From Neoceratodus forsteri (Eukaryota; Chordata; Ceratodontiformes; Ceratodontidae): 64,000 nucleotides of DNA. The DNA lies in contig CM057459.1 of assembly GCA_016271365.2 (NCBI GenBank), positions 820,381,001 to 820,445,000 of the forward strand, read 5' to 3'. The translations under genes were made by a program, and so were the position numbers. This document shows, in pieces, positions 1 to 12,592 of this stretch. The notes beneath the pieces are model-generated. The model saw nothing but the letters and a program-made list of their open reading frames with translations. It did no database searches and had not been told where the DNA came from. The first letter of the stretch is position 1. Each line of letters begins with the position of its first letter.

Positions 1-479
1 CAGAACAATTACCATAATCAGATTAGAAAACACTTTCATGGCGGGGGAACCACTGGGGGCAGTGGACTACAACAGCTGACAATTGTGCAGTTGGGTGGGG
101 TAAGGAGAGATCAGAGGCATTTGCAGGACTGAGCAGAGATGTAATGAAGGGGGGACTTGAGAGAAGAGAGAAAGAAGGCAAAGCATAGCAGGCAGGAGAA
201 TAGATCTGAGCTTTGGGAATCTGGAGGAGAAAGCAGCTTGAACTGCAGAGGATTTCATGGGAGGAATAAAGAGTGAGATAGGGTCAGCATTATGAAGGGA
301 ATACATGGGGGACCAGGGGCAGAAGAAGAGTAAAATTAGGTAACGGGAAGAAGTCAACACAGAATTTGAAGATAAAGGAGGCACCATGAAAGAGGTATCT
401 AGCTTCAAGAGAGGGGAGCGCTTAAAAAAACGTAGAAGAAAAAATGGTGAGTTTGAGGAGGCATTCCAGGGCAAAGAGA

Positions 480-3420
480 CAGAATGAGTGAAATAAGGGA
501 TTCAGTCTGGTGAGAGATGGTTTGAAAGTGGTGGTGTAAACAATGTCACCATAGTTGAAAATAGGGACGATGATCTTTAAGATGATTTCTCTGTACACAG
601 GATGTGAAATGCAAGGTTTATTTTTTGTACAGAGCTCTGAGTTTGAGGTTCATTTTTTGATGGATGGCATCTACATAGACAGTGACATCAAGGTGACAGT
701 CCAACCAGACCCCAAGGTATTTAAAGGAGGAAACATCCTTAATAAAAGTGCCATTAAGGATATTGAAGGTGGGGAGACCAACAACTGCCTGGTGCCAAAT
801 GTCATAGTGACCGTCATCTTGGCATTAAGGGAAAGTTGGTTTGCTCATTGTTGTTCATTGGGAAAAATGGAAAACAACACCACCTTTGGGGAACAGCTGA
901 GCAGATGGTGAGGGGGACAGTGGGTGTCTCTGATGTAGACAACTTGGTATATGTCCTCAAGGTAGGTTCAGAACCAACTATTTTAATGGCAGGAGAGCCC
1001 TGCTCCCTTCAGCTTGTCCAGTAGAATTGGTGTGAATGCTTTGTTAAGATCAAAAAAATTGCAGTTTTAACCAGGTATCAGTCCAGATAAGGTCAATGAG
1101 GCAGAGAAGGAAGGTGGTGGTAGAATGAGACATCCAGAAGTCAGACTGGAAGGAAAGAGAAGGAAGGTGGTGGTAGAATGAGTCGTCCAGAAGCTAGACT
1201 GGAAGACAGTGAAAAAAAAGGAGGAATCAAGAAAGTTGTGAGAGTACAAGGGGGTCCTGGAGCCTAGTTAGGATAGGGGGAAAAGAGAGAGATATGGAGA
1301 AAGTTCCCAGGAGAGGAGAGGTCACCCTGTTAGGAAGGGGGATGTCTGTAGCACATTTCCAAGCATTAGATACAGCAGCCTAGAAGAAAGAAAGGTTGAG
1401 GATAACTGCAATAGATGTACCAGTGGCAACAGCAGACAGACAGAGGAGATTTGAGTCAAGGCCATCACATATCTTGGCCCTTGAGGAGGTTTTGAGCAGG
1501 CAGGCTCTTGAGAAAAGAAGTAGATGCTGTGGGTGAGAAGAAGAAAGTGGTGGTGGGGAGGAAAATGGAGCAGATGAGGAGAAGGAGAAGAGGAGGTAGC
1601 TGGAGAGAAGATTACATGTATTGAAGGTAATAAAGGTGTTTAAAGAACATGCAGCTTCAACAGGGTCAGAGAAGTAGGGGTTATTAAGCCTGAAGACAGA
1701 GGAAGAGACTGATTAAGAGGGGAGAATAATGAGTGGATGATCTTCCAGAACTTGGAGGAGGGGACTAGAGTGTTCTGTTGCATGGATGCAAAGATTTCTG
1801 ACTTCACAAGCCTGGTAGTTTTAGTGAAGGCTTTGTGAAGGGTCCAGTAAATAAGTACAGTTGCAGCTAAGCACTTTGTCAGATATTTCCAGACATTTCT
1901 TAATATTTCTAAAGAAATTCTCCCTGGTGGCTCATTAGTGGTACTACAATTAGGTAGGTAATTTCTCTTAGAGATATCACAGAAATTTCAGCAACTATCT
2001 GACCATATCTTTGGCTGCAACTGTAGACATCCAGTGAGCCAGATGTCTTGTGGGTCCTCCAAGCCCGGTCTCTTGCATGGTGGCAAGCAAGAGGCATGAC
2101 TGAATTCCACAGGTGTTGTGCACCTCTAACCATGGTTTTCCTAAGGGGGTCATGTGAACCCAGAGAGACACAAATTTAGATTAGAAGATTTGAAGGGCAG
2201 TACTAATATTTTCAGCAGTAGGGATGGACCCAATCAGTAATAAAAGGTAGTCCATAATGACAGCGATGCAAAAACTGTGACTGTAAAAATAGTGATGGCT
2301 TGATGGTGAACAGAATGACTGTGGCAGCTGCATTCCCCCTCCCTGAGGGGCTATGACCTTGGAGTTAGTATATTTAGAAAGAAGAGTGTGGGGGGAAAAG
2401 CCCCCCGCAATGTGGGGTGCGGAGGTGAAGACCTCCCTGCAAAAACAATTGTCGCCGTCTTTCCAGTTTGCCTTCAAGCCATTGCTGTTTTCACAGTCAT
2501 GGTTTTGTATTTGCAGTTCTGACATGGAACCATAAAACTAAAAGGTCAACATGGAAAGGAAACATATCCAATGATCTGAAAGAATGAATATGTATTAGCA
2601 TGGGGGTACCCTGGGCTGGTGAATTTTGTGCACACAGATGATCATATGGTGGTCATGAAGGGCATTAGGGAACATGCTGGTATGGACAGTATGGTGGGAT
2701 TGGGAAGAAAGAGCCCAGTCGAGATAGTACTTTTGTATTCTGTATTTATGATGGGCAAGGACAAAGATCATTTGGGGGAGTTGAAGAGATTTAAAGTTTT
2801 GATAGATTTTATGAGAAGAGAAAGTCAGTTGACATTAAAGTCGCCAAGAATAAGGACTTCACCTGGGGCAAAAGGAGAGGAGATGGAAGAAAGATGCTCA
2901 GGGATCATGACTGGATTTTCAGTCAGGGCAGCAGTAGACCTCAGCAATGAAGACAGGTATTTTGAATGGAGGAAGAGTTTAAGGAGGAGCATTTCTTAAG
3001 CAGAGGGGTAGGATAGGTAGAGTACAGGCAGAAATGGGATGCAAGGAGAGATGTAGATAGCAACAGAGCAGCCAGGGAGAATGACAGACCCATCAGAAGT
3101 CTTGGAGGTGAACCAAGATTCTGAAATCACCAGGATATCAGGTTGGAGGTTTAGCATTAGTGATTGCAACTGATCCAACTTAGGGAGGAGGCTGAAAATA
3201 CTGAGGTGGGCCACAATTAATCCCTTTGTGAGGGTAGGAAGGGGAGATGGAACAAGGTCCTAGGTTTAGCTCTACATTGCCTATGATCATTATTGGCAAG
3301 AAATAAGAATATTGACAGAGCCTATGAGTTGCCGTGAGTGACAGGAAGGGATGGGGCTGGGGGATTGGGGAGGATAGGGAGGGAGAAGGTGCCAGAAGCC
3401 ATTGACATGGAGCCAATGAA
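480..3420 (-). pseudogene. Decayed LINE ORF2 (APE endonuclease and RT), YADD region deleted
   Basis: Remnant of an endonuclease/reverse transcriptase polyprotein. Endonuclease phrases lie at 3215-3080. RT remains near 1060-1000 read as a variant of the LTKAFNT...LDKLK block seen in the sister copy. Soon after, the GVPQGS-like block (about 890-860) runs almost directly into the LNAK..MTFG block (about 830), so the catalytic YADD segment present in the sister copy at about 26097 is missing. The C-terminal phrase IVPIFNYGDIVY (about 575-540) matches the sister's ILPIFDFGNIV. Inactive. Confidence 0.7.
3255..3281 (-). other. 2A-like translational recoding motif remnant (GNVELNLGP)
   Basis: The minus strand reads GNVELNLGP at the start of the LINE polyprotein, before the endonuclease. 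The 2A 'ribosome skipping' consensus is D-x-E-x-N-P-G-P. This copy differs by D to N (a CpG-type G to A change) and the first P to L. The sister copy has a matching motif at 24060-24086. 2A-like motifs at the N-terminus of APE-type LINEs are known from other animals. This copy should be inactive because the NPGP core is broken. Confidence 0.65.
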
Positions 3421-3674
3421 ATAGAGGCTACAGAAAGTATGCCCTGTGGAAGGTGACAGGGTCAGAAGAGAAGCAGTGTGAAGAGTGAGGGAGTGTAAGG
3501 GGAAAGGAATTGGAAAGGAGCAGACATGGAATGGAAACTATAGGGAGGTGGGAGAGAGTGGCAAAGCAAAGCAAGGCAAGGCAAGGCAAATTTTAATTTT
3601 AGGGTACTCAATCCCTGAGGCTCTGGGTGCCTCACATTAAAACAGGTTAGGGGGGAACAAAACAACACTATAAA

Positions 3675-4160
3675 ACCATATATAAACAAACTGTTTATTT
3701 TTATTTATTAATTCAAATCTTAGATTTCAACCTTTGAGCGATTAGCTCATTTGCAAAGGTTCCACATCATGTACTGTACCTGTAGGATGAAAATACATAA
3801 AGGATACATACAGTCAAGGAAGAGATACACTGGTAAATCAAAAGTTAGATACATTAAAATCACGCCATCTGGTAGACAAACACCCAGGGCTTACAAATCA
3901 AGGATACAGACATGGGAAAATATTGATTCAAAATAGTGCAGGGGGAGGTCACATTCAGAAAAGCTGTCGAGTTTAAAGCATATTCCAAGTATAAAGTGCT
4001 AGTTAAGAGAGGAGTGGGGAAAGAGAGTGGTAAGATCCAGGACAGGGAACTGGAGAACCAATCTTCCATTTGTCAGTTGAAAAGGAGCGGTACAGACAGG
4101 GAACCAGAGGAATCGAGGTTCCCTTTGTCATTAATGATGGTGAAGTGAGGGGGATGGAAG
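3675..4160 (-). mobile_element. LINE 3'-end fragment inside the 5' region of copy 1 (tentative)
   Basis: The stretch starting TTTATTTTTATTTATT and then TTTGAGC..AGCTCATTTGCAAA resembles the 3' end of the minus-strand LINE at 30900-32172 (TTTATTTATT ... TTGAGCAAAGCTCATTTACAA). It is therefore probably an older or different-family LINE/SINE tail inserted in minus orientation. No coding sequence was recognised and no target duplication was found. Confidence 0.4.
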
Positions 4161-4380
4161 ATTAACAGATATAGTTGAAGAAGGGTAGGGTCTATGAGGT
4201 GGGGGGCAGGAAGAGTGTGGAAGAATACTGGGGGAGCAGGGGGAGAGGGAACGTATATGGGGAAAGGGAGATTAGCAGATACAGTTGATGTAGGGTGGGG
4301 TCTATGTGGGGGAGGAAGGAGGAGGAGTGATACAAAATAGGGGGAGCAGAGGGAAAGAAAAATCTAGGAGAGGTGGGGAC
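4159..4380. repeat. Imperfect tandem duplication, period about 110 bp
   Basis: The phrase GATTAACAGATATAGTTGAAG followed by a GGGTCTATGAGG block (from 4159) recurs about 110 bp later as GATTAGCAGATACAGTTGATG with GGGTCTATGTGG (from 4269). It lies in what would be the 5' region of the minus-strand LINE. Repeated 5' monomers are common in LINE promoters, but promoter function here is only inference. Confidence 0.5.
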
Positions 4381-6630
4381 AAGGTAATGAATAAGGTGGC
4401 AGAGGCACCATCGGGGTGAGGGAGGAGGTAAGGGGTTGGAAGTACGGAGCAGGTTGGGCAAAAGTGGGAGTGGGAGAGGGAGGTCAGTTGACAGTCAAGG
4501 GTCATAGTGCTGTTGAGGTCGATTTAGAGTCCTAGGTCAGTAACTTATTAATTTTAGGAGCAAATGAGAACTAATTAAAACAGTCCTTAGAATTCAAAGT
4601 ACATAAAACCACAGGTGGTCAGTACAGGTCAGACATCTTAACTAAGGAAGGCCAGGGGAAACAAGTGTGCATTTAGCCCTCTTTTAATGGCCTCGATGGT
4701 CAGGGCGCCCCTGATAGCTGCTGGAAAAGTGTTCCACAGGGTCGGCCCAGCCCCATTAAAAGTGCAGTCACTGGATATTTTTAGCCTGACCATGGAAATG
4801 TCACGGAGGCCCCTAGTCGAGGACCAGGAGGGAATGGATTCAGGTGGCAGGTGTAAGGAGATCAGCCAAAGAGCCATGGCCCAGTCCATATAGGGCCTTG
4901 TAAGTGAGTAAGCCCACCTTGAAGATGACACTCCACCTAACCGGCAGCCAGTACAGAACCCGCAGGGCTGGGGTTACATGACCGGACCTGTCAAGGTACG
5001 TCAATAACCAAGCAGCTGCATTCTGCACCAGCTACAGCTGGTAGAGGGTCCCTCCAGTGACCCCAAAGTAAAGAACATTACAGTAGTCAAGCCTCGATGT
5101 GACAAAGGCATGTACCAGTGTTGGCAGGTCTCAGGGTGGAACTAGGGGTTTGATCTGGGCAATGTTCCTCAAGTGGTAAAAAACACTTTTGACTACAGAT
5201 GATACCTTAGCTTCAAGCGTCAATCTGCTATCCAGGATGACACCAATATCCTGCACCCCATTGGAAGCCATCAGTGCAGCAGATCCTAGAAAAAATCCTG
5301 TACCCACTCCGGAGGCACTCCCATCACCCCTGCAACCTGACTCAATCTCCAGTACCTCAATCTTTTCCCAGTTCAGTTACAATTGGCTGGAGGTCATCCA
5401 ATCATTGATCTCAGCCAGACAGTTGTTAAACACTCCCACAGCATCATGTATTCCATGGGCATAAGACAGATACAGTTTGGTATCATTATCATAGTGGTGA
5501 AAACCCACACTATACTGTCGAATGAGCTTACCCAAGGGTAGCATGTATACCACTAATTACATAGGCAACAGGATCGAACTCTGAGGAACTCTACAAGACA
5601 GGGGTCTCAGGGAGGAGGAGGAGGAGGAGAAATTATCCATCACTTCCTGTTGCACCCTGTCTGTGAGAAAGGACTCTAACTAGTCAATGACAGTACCAGC
5701 AAGTCCACAATACTCTCAAAGGCTAGCCAGAAACACAATGTGATCCATGGTATCAAACGCTGAGGAGAGTCCGCGGAGAGCAAGAATTGACCCATCTCCT
5801 CTATCTCTAGCCCTGAGGAGGTCATTATACACCCTAGCTAATGTTGTTTCAGTGCTATGCCTAGCCCTGAAACCCAACTGGAATGGCTGATAGATATCAA
5901 AGGACATGAGGTGTTTTTCGAGCGGTTACGCCACTAACTTCTCAACAACCTTGCCCAAAAATGGCAGGTTGGAAATTGGATGTTAATTTGCCAGGACATC
6001 AGGGTCAAGAGATGGCTTCTTCAGGAGGAGTCTCGCAAGAGCCTCTTTCAAGGCATCTGGGGAGACCTCCTCCAACATGAACACCGGACAATCCCAGCAA
6101 ACACCGGCCCAACGAACATGACACATCTCATCAAGAAACAGGTGGGGCCTGGTCCAGTTCACAGTAAGTGTACTTTAGCTTCACGATCACCTCAATGACC
6201 TCAGCCACCTCCACTGGGTTCAACTCATCTCAGACAGAGCACCTTTACTCATGCCAGGCCAACCACTGTGAGGCAACACTTGCCTTACTGACAGGACCCT
6301 CGACCAGATGGAGAACACCCTGTAAGAGAAAAATAGAGTAAATTCCTCAAATTAAGTGGTCAAAAAAGCCTTTTTTGGCTGTAGACAGACAGGATGAAAA
6401 AGTCTGTCCACAGTCCAAAATAGCTAACATGGTTTGCTTTTCCCTGCAGCAATCTCCCTAGACAGAAATTCAGCCTTCTTACAGTTGATTGCCCCTTGGT
6501 ACTCATGACAATGAGCATGCAAAGCCAGTTTGTCCTCCTTTAACCAGGTCCTCCACCAGCAATGCTCCAGCTTCTAACCCGTGATCTTTATCACCTTGAG
6601 ATCCCCATCAAACCAAGGGGCTCTCAAGTA

Positions 6631-6644
6631 AGAAGATCTGGGTC
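6631..6644 (+). repeat. Left target-site duplication of the L1 insertion
   Basis: AGAAGATCTGGGTC. An identical copy follows the L1 poly-A at 12800-12813; its first A may belong to the poly-A run, so the duplication is 13-14 bp. It lies in L2 sequence that reads continuously once the L1 is removed. Confidence 0.92.
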
Positions 6645-6812
6645 GGAGATCACATGATGCAGAGTGCTGAGTAGCAGCTCCCTCAAGAAGCTCCTGCCTT
6701 CCATTTATTATTTTATCTCGTTCTGACGTTCTAATCCACTATTTTCTCTTGTTTTTGAGATTCAACGTTGTGTAATAGCTGTGGCACTCTGGTCTGGCTA
6801 TATTTCGGGCGG

Positions 6813-7678
6813 ATGGAGGCTTACATGAAGAAAGCCCCACAGAAGTATACCCCTCCAGCAACTCCTGAGAAGGCCCCTAAGAAATCCAGGGCCTCGGGTG
6901 GTTCTGGGCCTGATCCTCTGAGCCAAATTGGTGATCAGGAGCCTTTAACACTTTCCAGATTCCTTGAGGAGTTTAAACCTTTTCGAGAGGAAATGAAGGC
7001 TATGGCAATGGATTTGAAATCACTATCTAGAAAGCTAGATGAACTCTCGCTATCTGTTTCTGATAATACAGCTCAAATTGCTTCTACTGAGAAAAAGTTT
7101 AGTAGTCTCGACCCTGACCTGGTCTCGATGAGCCAGAAATTGTCTCGTTTTGCAGCTAAGCTCGAGGATCTAGGGGGTTGGAGCCGAAGAAATAACGTAG
7201 TGATCCTTGGATTACCGGAGGGAGAGGAAGGCCAATATGTTGTGGCATTTGTTCAGAAGCTGGTTGAGCGGGTGGCTGGCCCATCTCCATTCAGCCCCGG
7301 CTACATTATAGAGCGTGCCCACAGGGCTTTACGGCCTAAACCATCCCCGGAGGATCCCCCCCCCACCCTATTGTGTGCCGGTTTTTGAACTATTTGGAGA
7401 GACAGCATTTTCTAAAAAAAGTGAGGGCTTTGCAAGAGGTTCGCAGGGAAAATATAAAGTTGAGAATCTTACAAGATTTACCCATCTCGGTTCACTTGAA
7501 ACGCAAAGCGTTCCACCCTATTGTCTCTAAGCTAATCGCAGCAGGTTTGAAGTTCAGGATGGGTTACCCTGCCAGACTAAAGATCTCAACTAATGGAACC
7601 TGGAAAAGCTACGAAGACCCTGAAGAGGCTTTGATGAGCCTTAAATCCACATTGTCAGATCTCTTTAAGGACTCTTGA
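6813..7678 (+). pseudogene. L1 ORF1 (RNA-binding chaperone), one frameshift
   Basis: Nucleic-acid-binding ORF1 protein of L1. I chose the ATG at 6813 because upstream in-frame starts are non-ATG. It starts with a basic/proline-rich tail, then a coiled-coil stretch (LKSLSRKLDELSLSVSDN), then the RRM block with RRNNVVILGLPEGEEG (about residues 128-143). The C-terminal domain continues in another frame from about 7373 with CRFLNYLERQHFLKKVR and KRKAFHPIVSKL, ending at 7678. The break falls in a run of nine C at 7356-7364, a typical indel site, so it could even be a sequencing or assembly error. About 288 codons if joined, a normal length. Confidence 0.88.
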
Positions 7679-8816
7679 ATGGTTGTGGTGCAGTATGGAG
7701 TACTACACGGAGTCGAGAGATTGAATTTTTGATTTTCCCCTTAGGAAAATCTTCTAAGCGTGAAGACTTGGCAAATTGCATCTACAGCTTTGGACTGGGG
7801 GGATCATTGCGGGCCGCCCCGACTTTTCTTTTCTTTCTGCTTCATAATGGGCCCATGCTGGTCTGAAGCAGTGGACACTTGGGTTTGGGGCCTTTTCAGG
7901 GGGGCATTTGTATGCCAAGTTTTGGCAGTTACTCTTGTTGGGGGCAGAAAGAGTCTAGTTTGAGTGGTTGTAGGCTAGTTTCTCATTTTTCCTTGCTTGG
8001 ATTGGTACTAGGATGGTCCTGGGCTTTCTCCATTCCTGACTTTCATTTAGACAGATCAGGGAACTGGCCACTAGAGGACGTTCCAACCTTTGGGGACTCA
8101 CAAGGAAGCACTACTCGAGGAGGATTTAGCAGGGTTCTGCTATTTGTCTGGTGTGTGGTGCTCTCAATTTTGCAGGGAGGACCTGCGCATTGGATGTCGG
8201 GTCGTTGTGGGTAGAGGCATTTATTATGTCTTCCCCTCCGGAGGAGTGATCCCAGTTTCTCTTATCTCTATTCCCACTTTCAATACGAGCTGAGTTATCT
8301 CTCCCTTTGGGGGTTTCTGGTCTGGTTTTGGTTATAGGTGGCTCGCCCTGTGCTTCTCGTCTCAGTCCTGGTTACCGCGAACACTTGGGTGGTGTAGTGG
8401 TCTCCCTATGGTTCCTCTAAAACAAGTTCCCTTGTGTCCATGTTCTAGTTGGATCGAGGTGAAGGCTCAGGACCGTTCTCTCTCATTTGGGGTATAACTG
8501 GCAGTGTTTGGTTTCTATAGACTGCGATTTGAGTGCAACAGTGCTAACTGTTTGGGTTCATTATCGGGGGGTGGGAGTAGAGGGATTAGAACCAGTACTG
8601 TGCTGAACGTTGCTTGTGACAGTTTGGTGGAGAGAGTGTGGGTGGGGTTTGGGGCATGGTTCGAGGGTGGAGGGGATAGAGGGGATGGGTGGTTTCTATT
8701 TTGGGGGGGCTAGGGAGGAGGGTGGGTGTTACTGCTGTAACCCTGGGGATATGTTTATAGGGGATATACATCCCGTGTGCTGAGTGTAGTTATTTTAATT
8801 CAACTATTTTTCCTAG
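7679..8816 (+). other. L1 inter-ORF spacer, unusually long (1138 bp)
   Basis: G/T-rich sequence between ORF1 stop and ORF2 start. Open frames in it are short and show no family resemblance. Mammalian L1 spacers are tens of bases, so this is long; whether this is usual for this lineage or results from internal insertion I cannot tell. No nested element boundary or target duplication was seen. Confidence 0.7.
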
Positions 8817-11800
8817 ATGGCTAATGAGATAACATTTGTGACTTGGAATGTTAAGGGGATCAGAAAGCAACACAAGCAATATCAGGTTCTCAAACATTTA
8901 AGTTTGTTCAGTTCACAGATAACCTTTTTGCAAGAAACCCATTTATTAGAAGCGGAAGCTTTGCAATTAAGGAGACAACAGGTGGGATCGATTTATAGTA
9001 CCCAGGGCACCACAAATAGTTGCGGGGTCATGCTCATGATTAACAGGAGTATTCCATTTGTTTCCACACAAGTTATTAATGATACCGAGGGTAGGTTTAT
9101 CCTGGTTAAAGGTACCCTTTGGTCTGTCCCAATATTATTGGGCTGTGTTTATGGCCCTAATTTGGATGACCCTGGATTCTTTATGAGGCTTATATCTATC
9201 ATTCTCCCAATGCTTCACATTAAAATTATTTTAGCGGGAGATTTCAATCAAGTACTTGACCCTTACTTAGACAGACTGGGCAATGGCCCAGGAGGGGCTA
9301 CCCCCGGACAGAAGGCATTCAAGGATTTATTAGACCAATGTGGGCTCTGCGATGCCTGGCGTGTTTTACACCTTGATTCTAGGGAGTTTACCTTTAGGTC
9401 TATGGCACATGCCATGATCGCATTGACTACTTACTCATTTCTCAGTGCCTCTTGCCGGGGTGAAGACCTCCTCGATTCAACCGGTCCAATCTCGATCACT
9501 CACTAGTAGTATGTAATTTGGTACTGCTTAACTCACCCAATAGGGAAACTAGATGGAAACTCAATGACCAGCTCCTTAAAGATGTTAAATGTTGCAAACT
9601 TATAAGGGAACAAATAGAATCCTTTTTTTCATTAAACCCTTTAGATAGTGCAAAGCCTGATATCCTGTGGGGGGCCTTCAAAGCATTCATGAGAGGGATA
9701 CTTATTAGCATGGCAGTTGGTAGGAAAAGAGCATGGGAGAAGGAACTAAAATCCGTATTAACCCAAATCAGATCCCTGGAAGTTAACCTTCCAGCCAATC
9801 CTCTAGATGAGGATACATGGAAACTCTTGGAGTTAAAGGATAAATACTTGGGGCTACTTCAAGAGAAAGCAGAACTAGCCATCATTCATACCAGGGCTAA
9901 CTACACTGATCAGGGGGAGAAAGCGGGACGTTTACTGGCATTGCGTATTAAACAGGAATCAATGAGATTTATCCCTCCCATCCGGTCAGTGGCAGACGGA
10001 TCTCTTAAGGTGTCTCCCACTGAGATAGCTCAAGAATTTGCTGCTTATTATACTAATTTGTATAGCGACATGGAGCACCCCCCTGTCCTGAAGACATAGA
10101 GGGTTATTTAAGGGACTCCCGCCTGCCCCCTCTCGCTGGTCAGTGTAGAGACGCCCTGGTTGTCCCTATTTCCCAGTAGGAAATTGCTAAAGTTATAAGT
10201 GACCTGCCAGCTGACAAGGTCCCTGGTCCAGATGGATTTTCTGCTTTATTTTATAAGGTCTTTCGAGACCTTCTCTTACCAATACTTGGTAGCTTATTTC
10301 AGCAAATCCTATCTGGGGCAGAGATAGATCTGTATCTCTATGAGGCCCTGATTGTCCTGCTTCCTAAACCTGATAAAGATCTCAAATTGGTTCAAAGTTA
10401 CAGACCTATCTCCCTTTTAAACCAGGATATTAAAATCCTCTCTAAAATTCTGACTAATAGGCTGGCAGTGGTTCTTCCTGGGTTAATAGGTACAAATCAG
10501 GTTGGATTTATGAAAGGGCGCTCATCTTCAGATCATCCACAAACCTTGTCGCATGTCTTCTCATCTACCAGGGATGTGGAGTTCCCTGCGGGTTTGGTTT
10601 CCCTGGATGCCGAGAAGGCATTCGACCGTGTGAACTGGAATTTCTTGTTCCGCACTCTGGAGGCCTTCCATTTCCCCTCTCTGTTTATCTCCTGGATTGC
10701 CACTCTTTATAAAAAATCCCTCGGCAAGAATTTCCACGAATGGGGCTTTTTCCCATCCTTTCTCGCTCCACTCGGGTACGAAGCAGGGGTGCCCCCTTTC
10801 CCCTCTATTATTTAACTTATATCTGGAACCTCTTATTCAAAATATTCTCAATAATGATTCCATACAAGGGGTGAGAATTGGGTGGCACAAAGTCAAAGTC
10901 ACTGCATATGCGGATGACCTGTTAATACATCTGTCCCACTCTGTATCCTCCGTCCTGGTCTTACTAAGGGAAATAGCAAGGTTTAGTGGTCTGTCCAATT
11001 ACAAATTGAATGCCAGTAAGTCCCTGTTTTTCCCATTAAATCACAAAGTTTTCAAAAGTGATATTAGCCCTTTTGGTTTATGTTGGACACTCAAGTGATT
11101 CAAATATCTGGGTATTAGACTTTCACGTAACCTCCTAGCATGGTTTAAGGAGAATTTGGATTCCCTACTGAAGGGGATTACGCATGACCTTGAGAGGTGG
11201 TCTAAGCTGCCTATTTCTCTATGGGGCCGGATCAACATAATTAAGATGAATATATTTCCTAGGATTTTCTACCATTTGTCCCTTCTCAACACCTTTATTC
11301 CTTTACTCTGGTTCAAAAAGGTACATGGTGTCTTCACTAGATTCATCTGGGCCGACAGGAATCCCTGTTTGGCTTATCATAAGCTGGCAGCCCCAAAACT
11401 GGAGAGAGGGCTGTGAATCTCCCATCTGGCTATATATCACTGGGCTAGTCATCTTGCGAAATGTTCTAGATGGGTATCTCCTGGCCCAGAAGAAGCGCAA
11501 CCTATTTGGCTTAAAATAGAATTGGATGCAATCAATGACAAAAATCTGGATCCTCTCGCATTATTTTTTCTTAGGTTATCCCAAGTAAGTGTGGCTGTAG
11601 AGTGTTCCATGATAAGGACCTCCTTAAAGGTCTACTCGCAGATATGTTCCTTTTTACAGTACTCCCCCCATCTGGACCTGGCCCAGTCTATCTGGAACTC
11701 TCCATCATTTACTATTAACAAGAGTCAAATTTCCCATCTTTGGTTGCCTCAACTGGGAGAGGGGAAGCTCCTGGCTTTTACTGATGGTGGGGGACATTGG

Positions 11801-12592
11801 TTATCAGTGGAAGAGATGGTTAGGAAATGTCTCATCCATCCTTCTTCCTATTTTAAAGTCCTGCAATTGAAACACTTACTTGTAATTAACCTGGGTAGCA
11901 CTCCTTCTTCCCAGAATATCTCTTCTCTGATACCCGAGGTATCCCCACTTTCTGGCTCTCCTGGTGCAATTTCTAAACAATATCAGGTTCTGTTTCATAA
12001 AAAGTTCGGGGATCCATTTGGGCCATCAAGATTCTGGAGTAATTTTTCCCTCACCTTTAGTTGGATTGGCACTCTCTCTGGAAGACATGTCATAAATTCA
12101 TTTCTCAAGATAGACTGTGTCTCATGCAATACCATGTATTGCACAACTTATATTATTCCCAGGCCAAACTTCACAGGTGGGGTTACCTAGACTCAAACAA
12201 GTGCAATAAATGTTCACAGGTTGAGGGCACACTTCTTCACATGCTTTGGTCTTGTCCAAAATTTTCCACCTTATAGGTTTCAATCCAAACTTCCTTAGAC
12301 CCCTTGTTGGGTCTCCAAGAATATTTTACTCCTGAGATATGTGTATTAGGGGACCTATCCTCTATTAGAGTTAGGATACGAAAATTTCATATTTCCATGG
12401 TTGCCCTGTCTGCTAAGAAAATAATTATTCGTCACTGGAAAGACAGGTCCTCCCATTCTCTCCAGGAATGAGTAAGAGAAGTATTATCCAACTTACACAT
12501 GGAAAAAGCAATAGCCAGTCTTCACGATAGTCTGGCAGCTTATACTAGAATTTGGGATCCCCTTCACTCACTAATCTCTCTGGTTCCAAACT
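8817..12592 (+). pseudogene. L1 ORF2 (endonuclease-reverse transcriptase), frameshifted
   Basis: The start ATG at 8817 opens VTWNVKGI, the endonuclease N-terminus, followed by FLQETHL (catalytic E), VYGPN, LAGDFNQ, and RIDYLL in a shifted frame near 9420. The L1-specific linker follows (9518-10099). RT spans about 10180-11100: VPGPDGFSALFY, YRPISLLNQDIKILSKIL, DAEKAFDRVNW, KQGCPLSPLLFNLYL and catalytic AYADDLLIHL (about 10900). The C-terminus holds the cysteine motif CNKCSQVEGTLLHMLWSCP near 12200-12260. It carries at least four frameshifts or stops (about 9400, 10100, 10790, 11100, 11415). It supplies first-strand nicking and target-primed reverse transcription in active relatives. Confidence 0.9.

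Larger units (their letters stand above)
1..4510 (-). mobile_element. CR1/Rex1-like LINE with 2A-like motif, copy 1 (3' end outside window)
   Basis: Minus-strand non-LTR retrotransposon. Reading right to left it has a C/T-rich 5' region (about 4500-3420), a 2A-like motif (3281-3255), an APE endonuclease start (phrases like LPKLDQL and LNLQPDILVISESW near 3210-3110), then RT and C-terminal parts down to the window start. The same protein phrases, in the same order, occur in the plus-strand copy at 23535-27345, which defines the family. It carries many stops and frameshifts. Clade assignment within the CR1 group (Rex1/Babar-like or other) is uncertain. The boundary with the L2 element to its right, near 4510-4536, is approximate. 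Confidence 0.75.
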
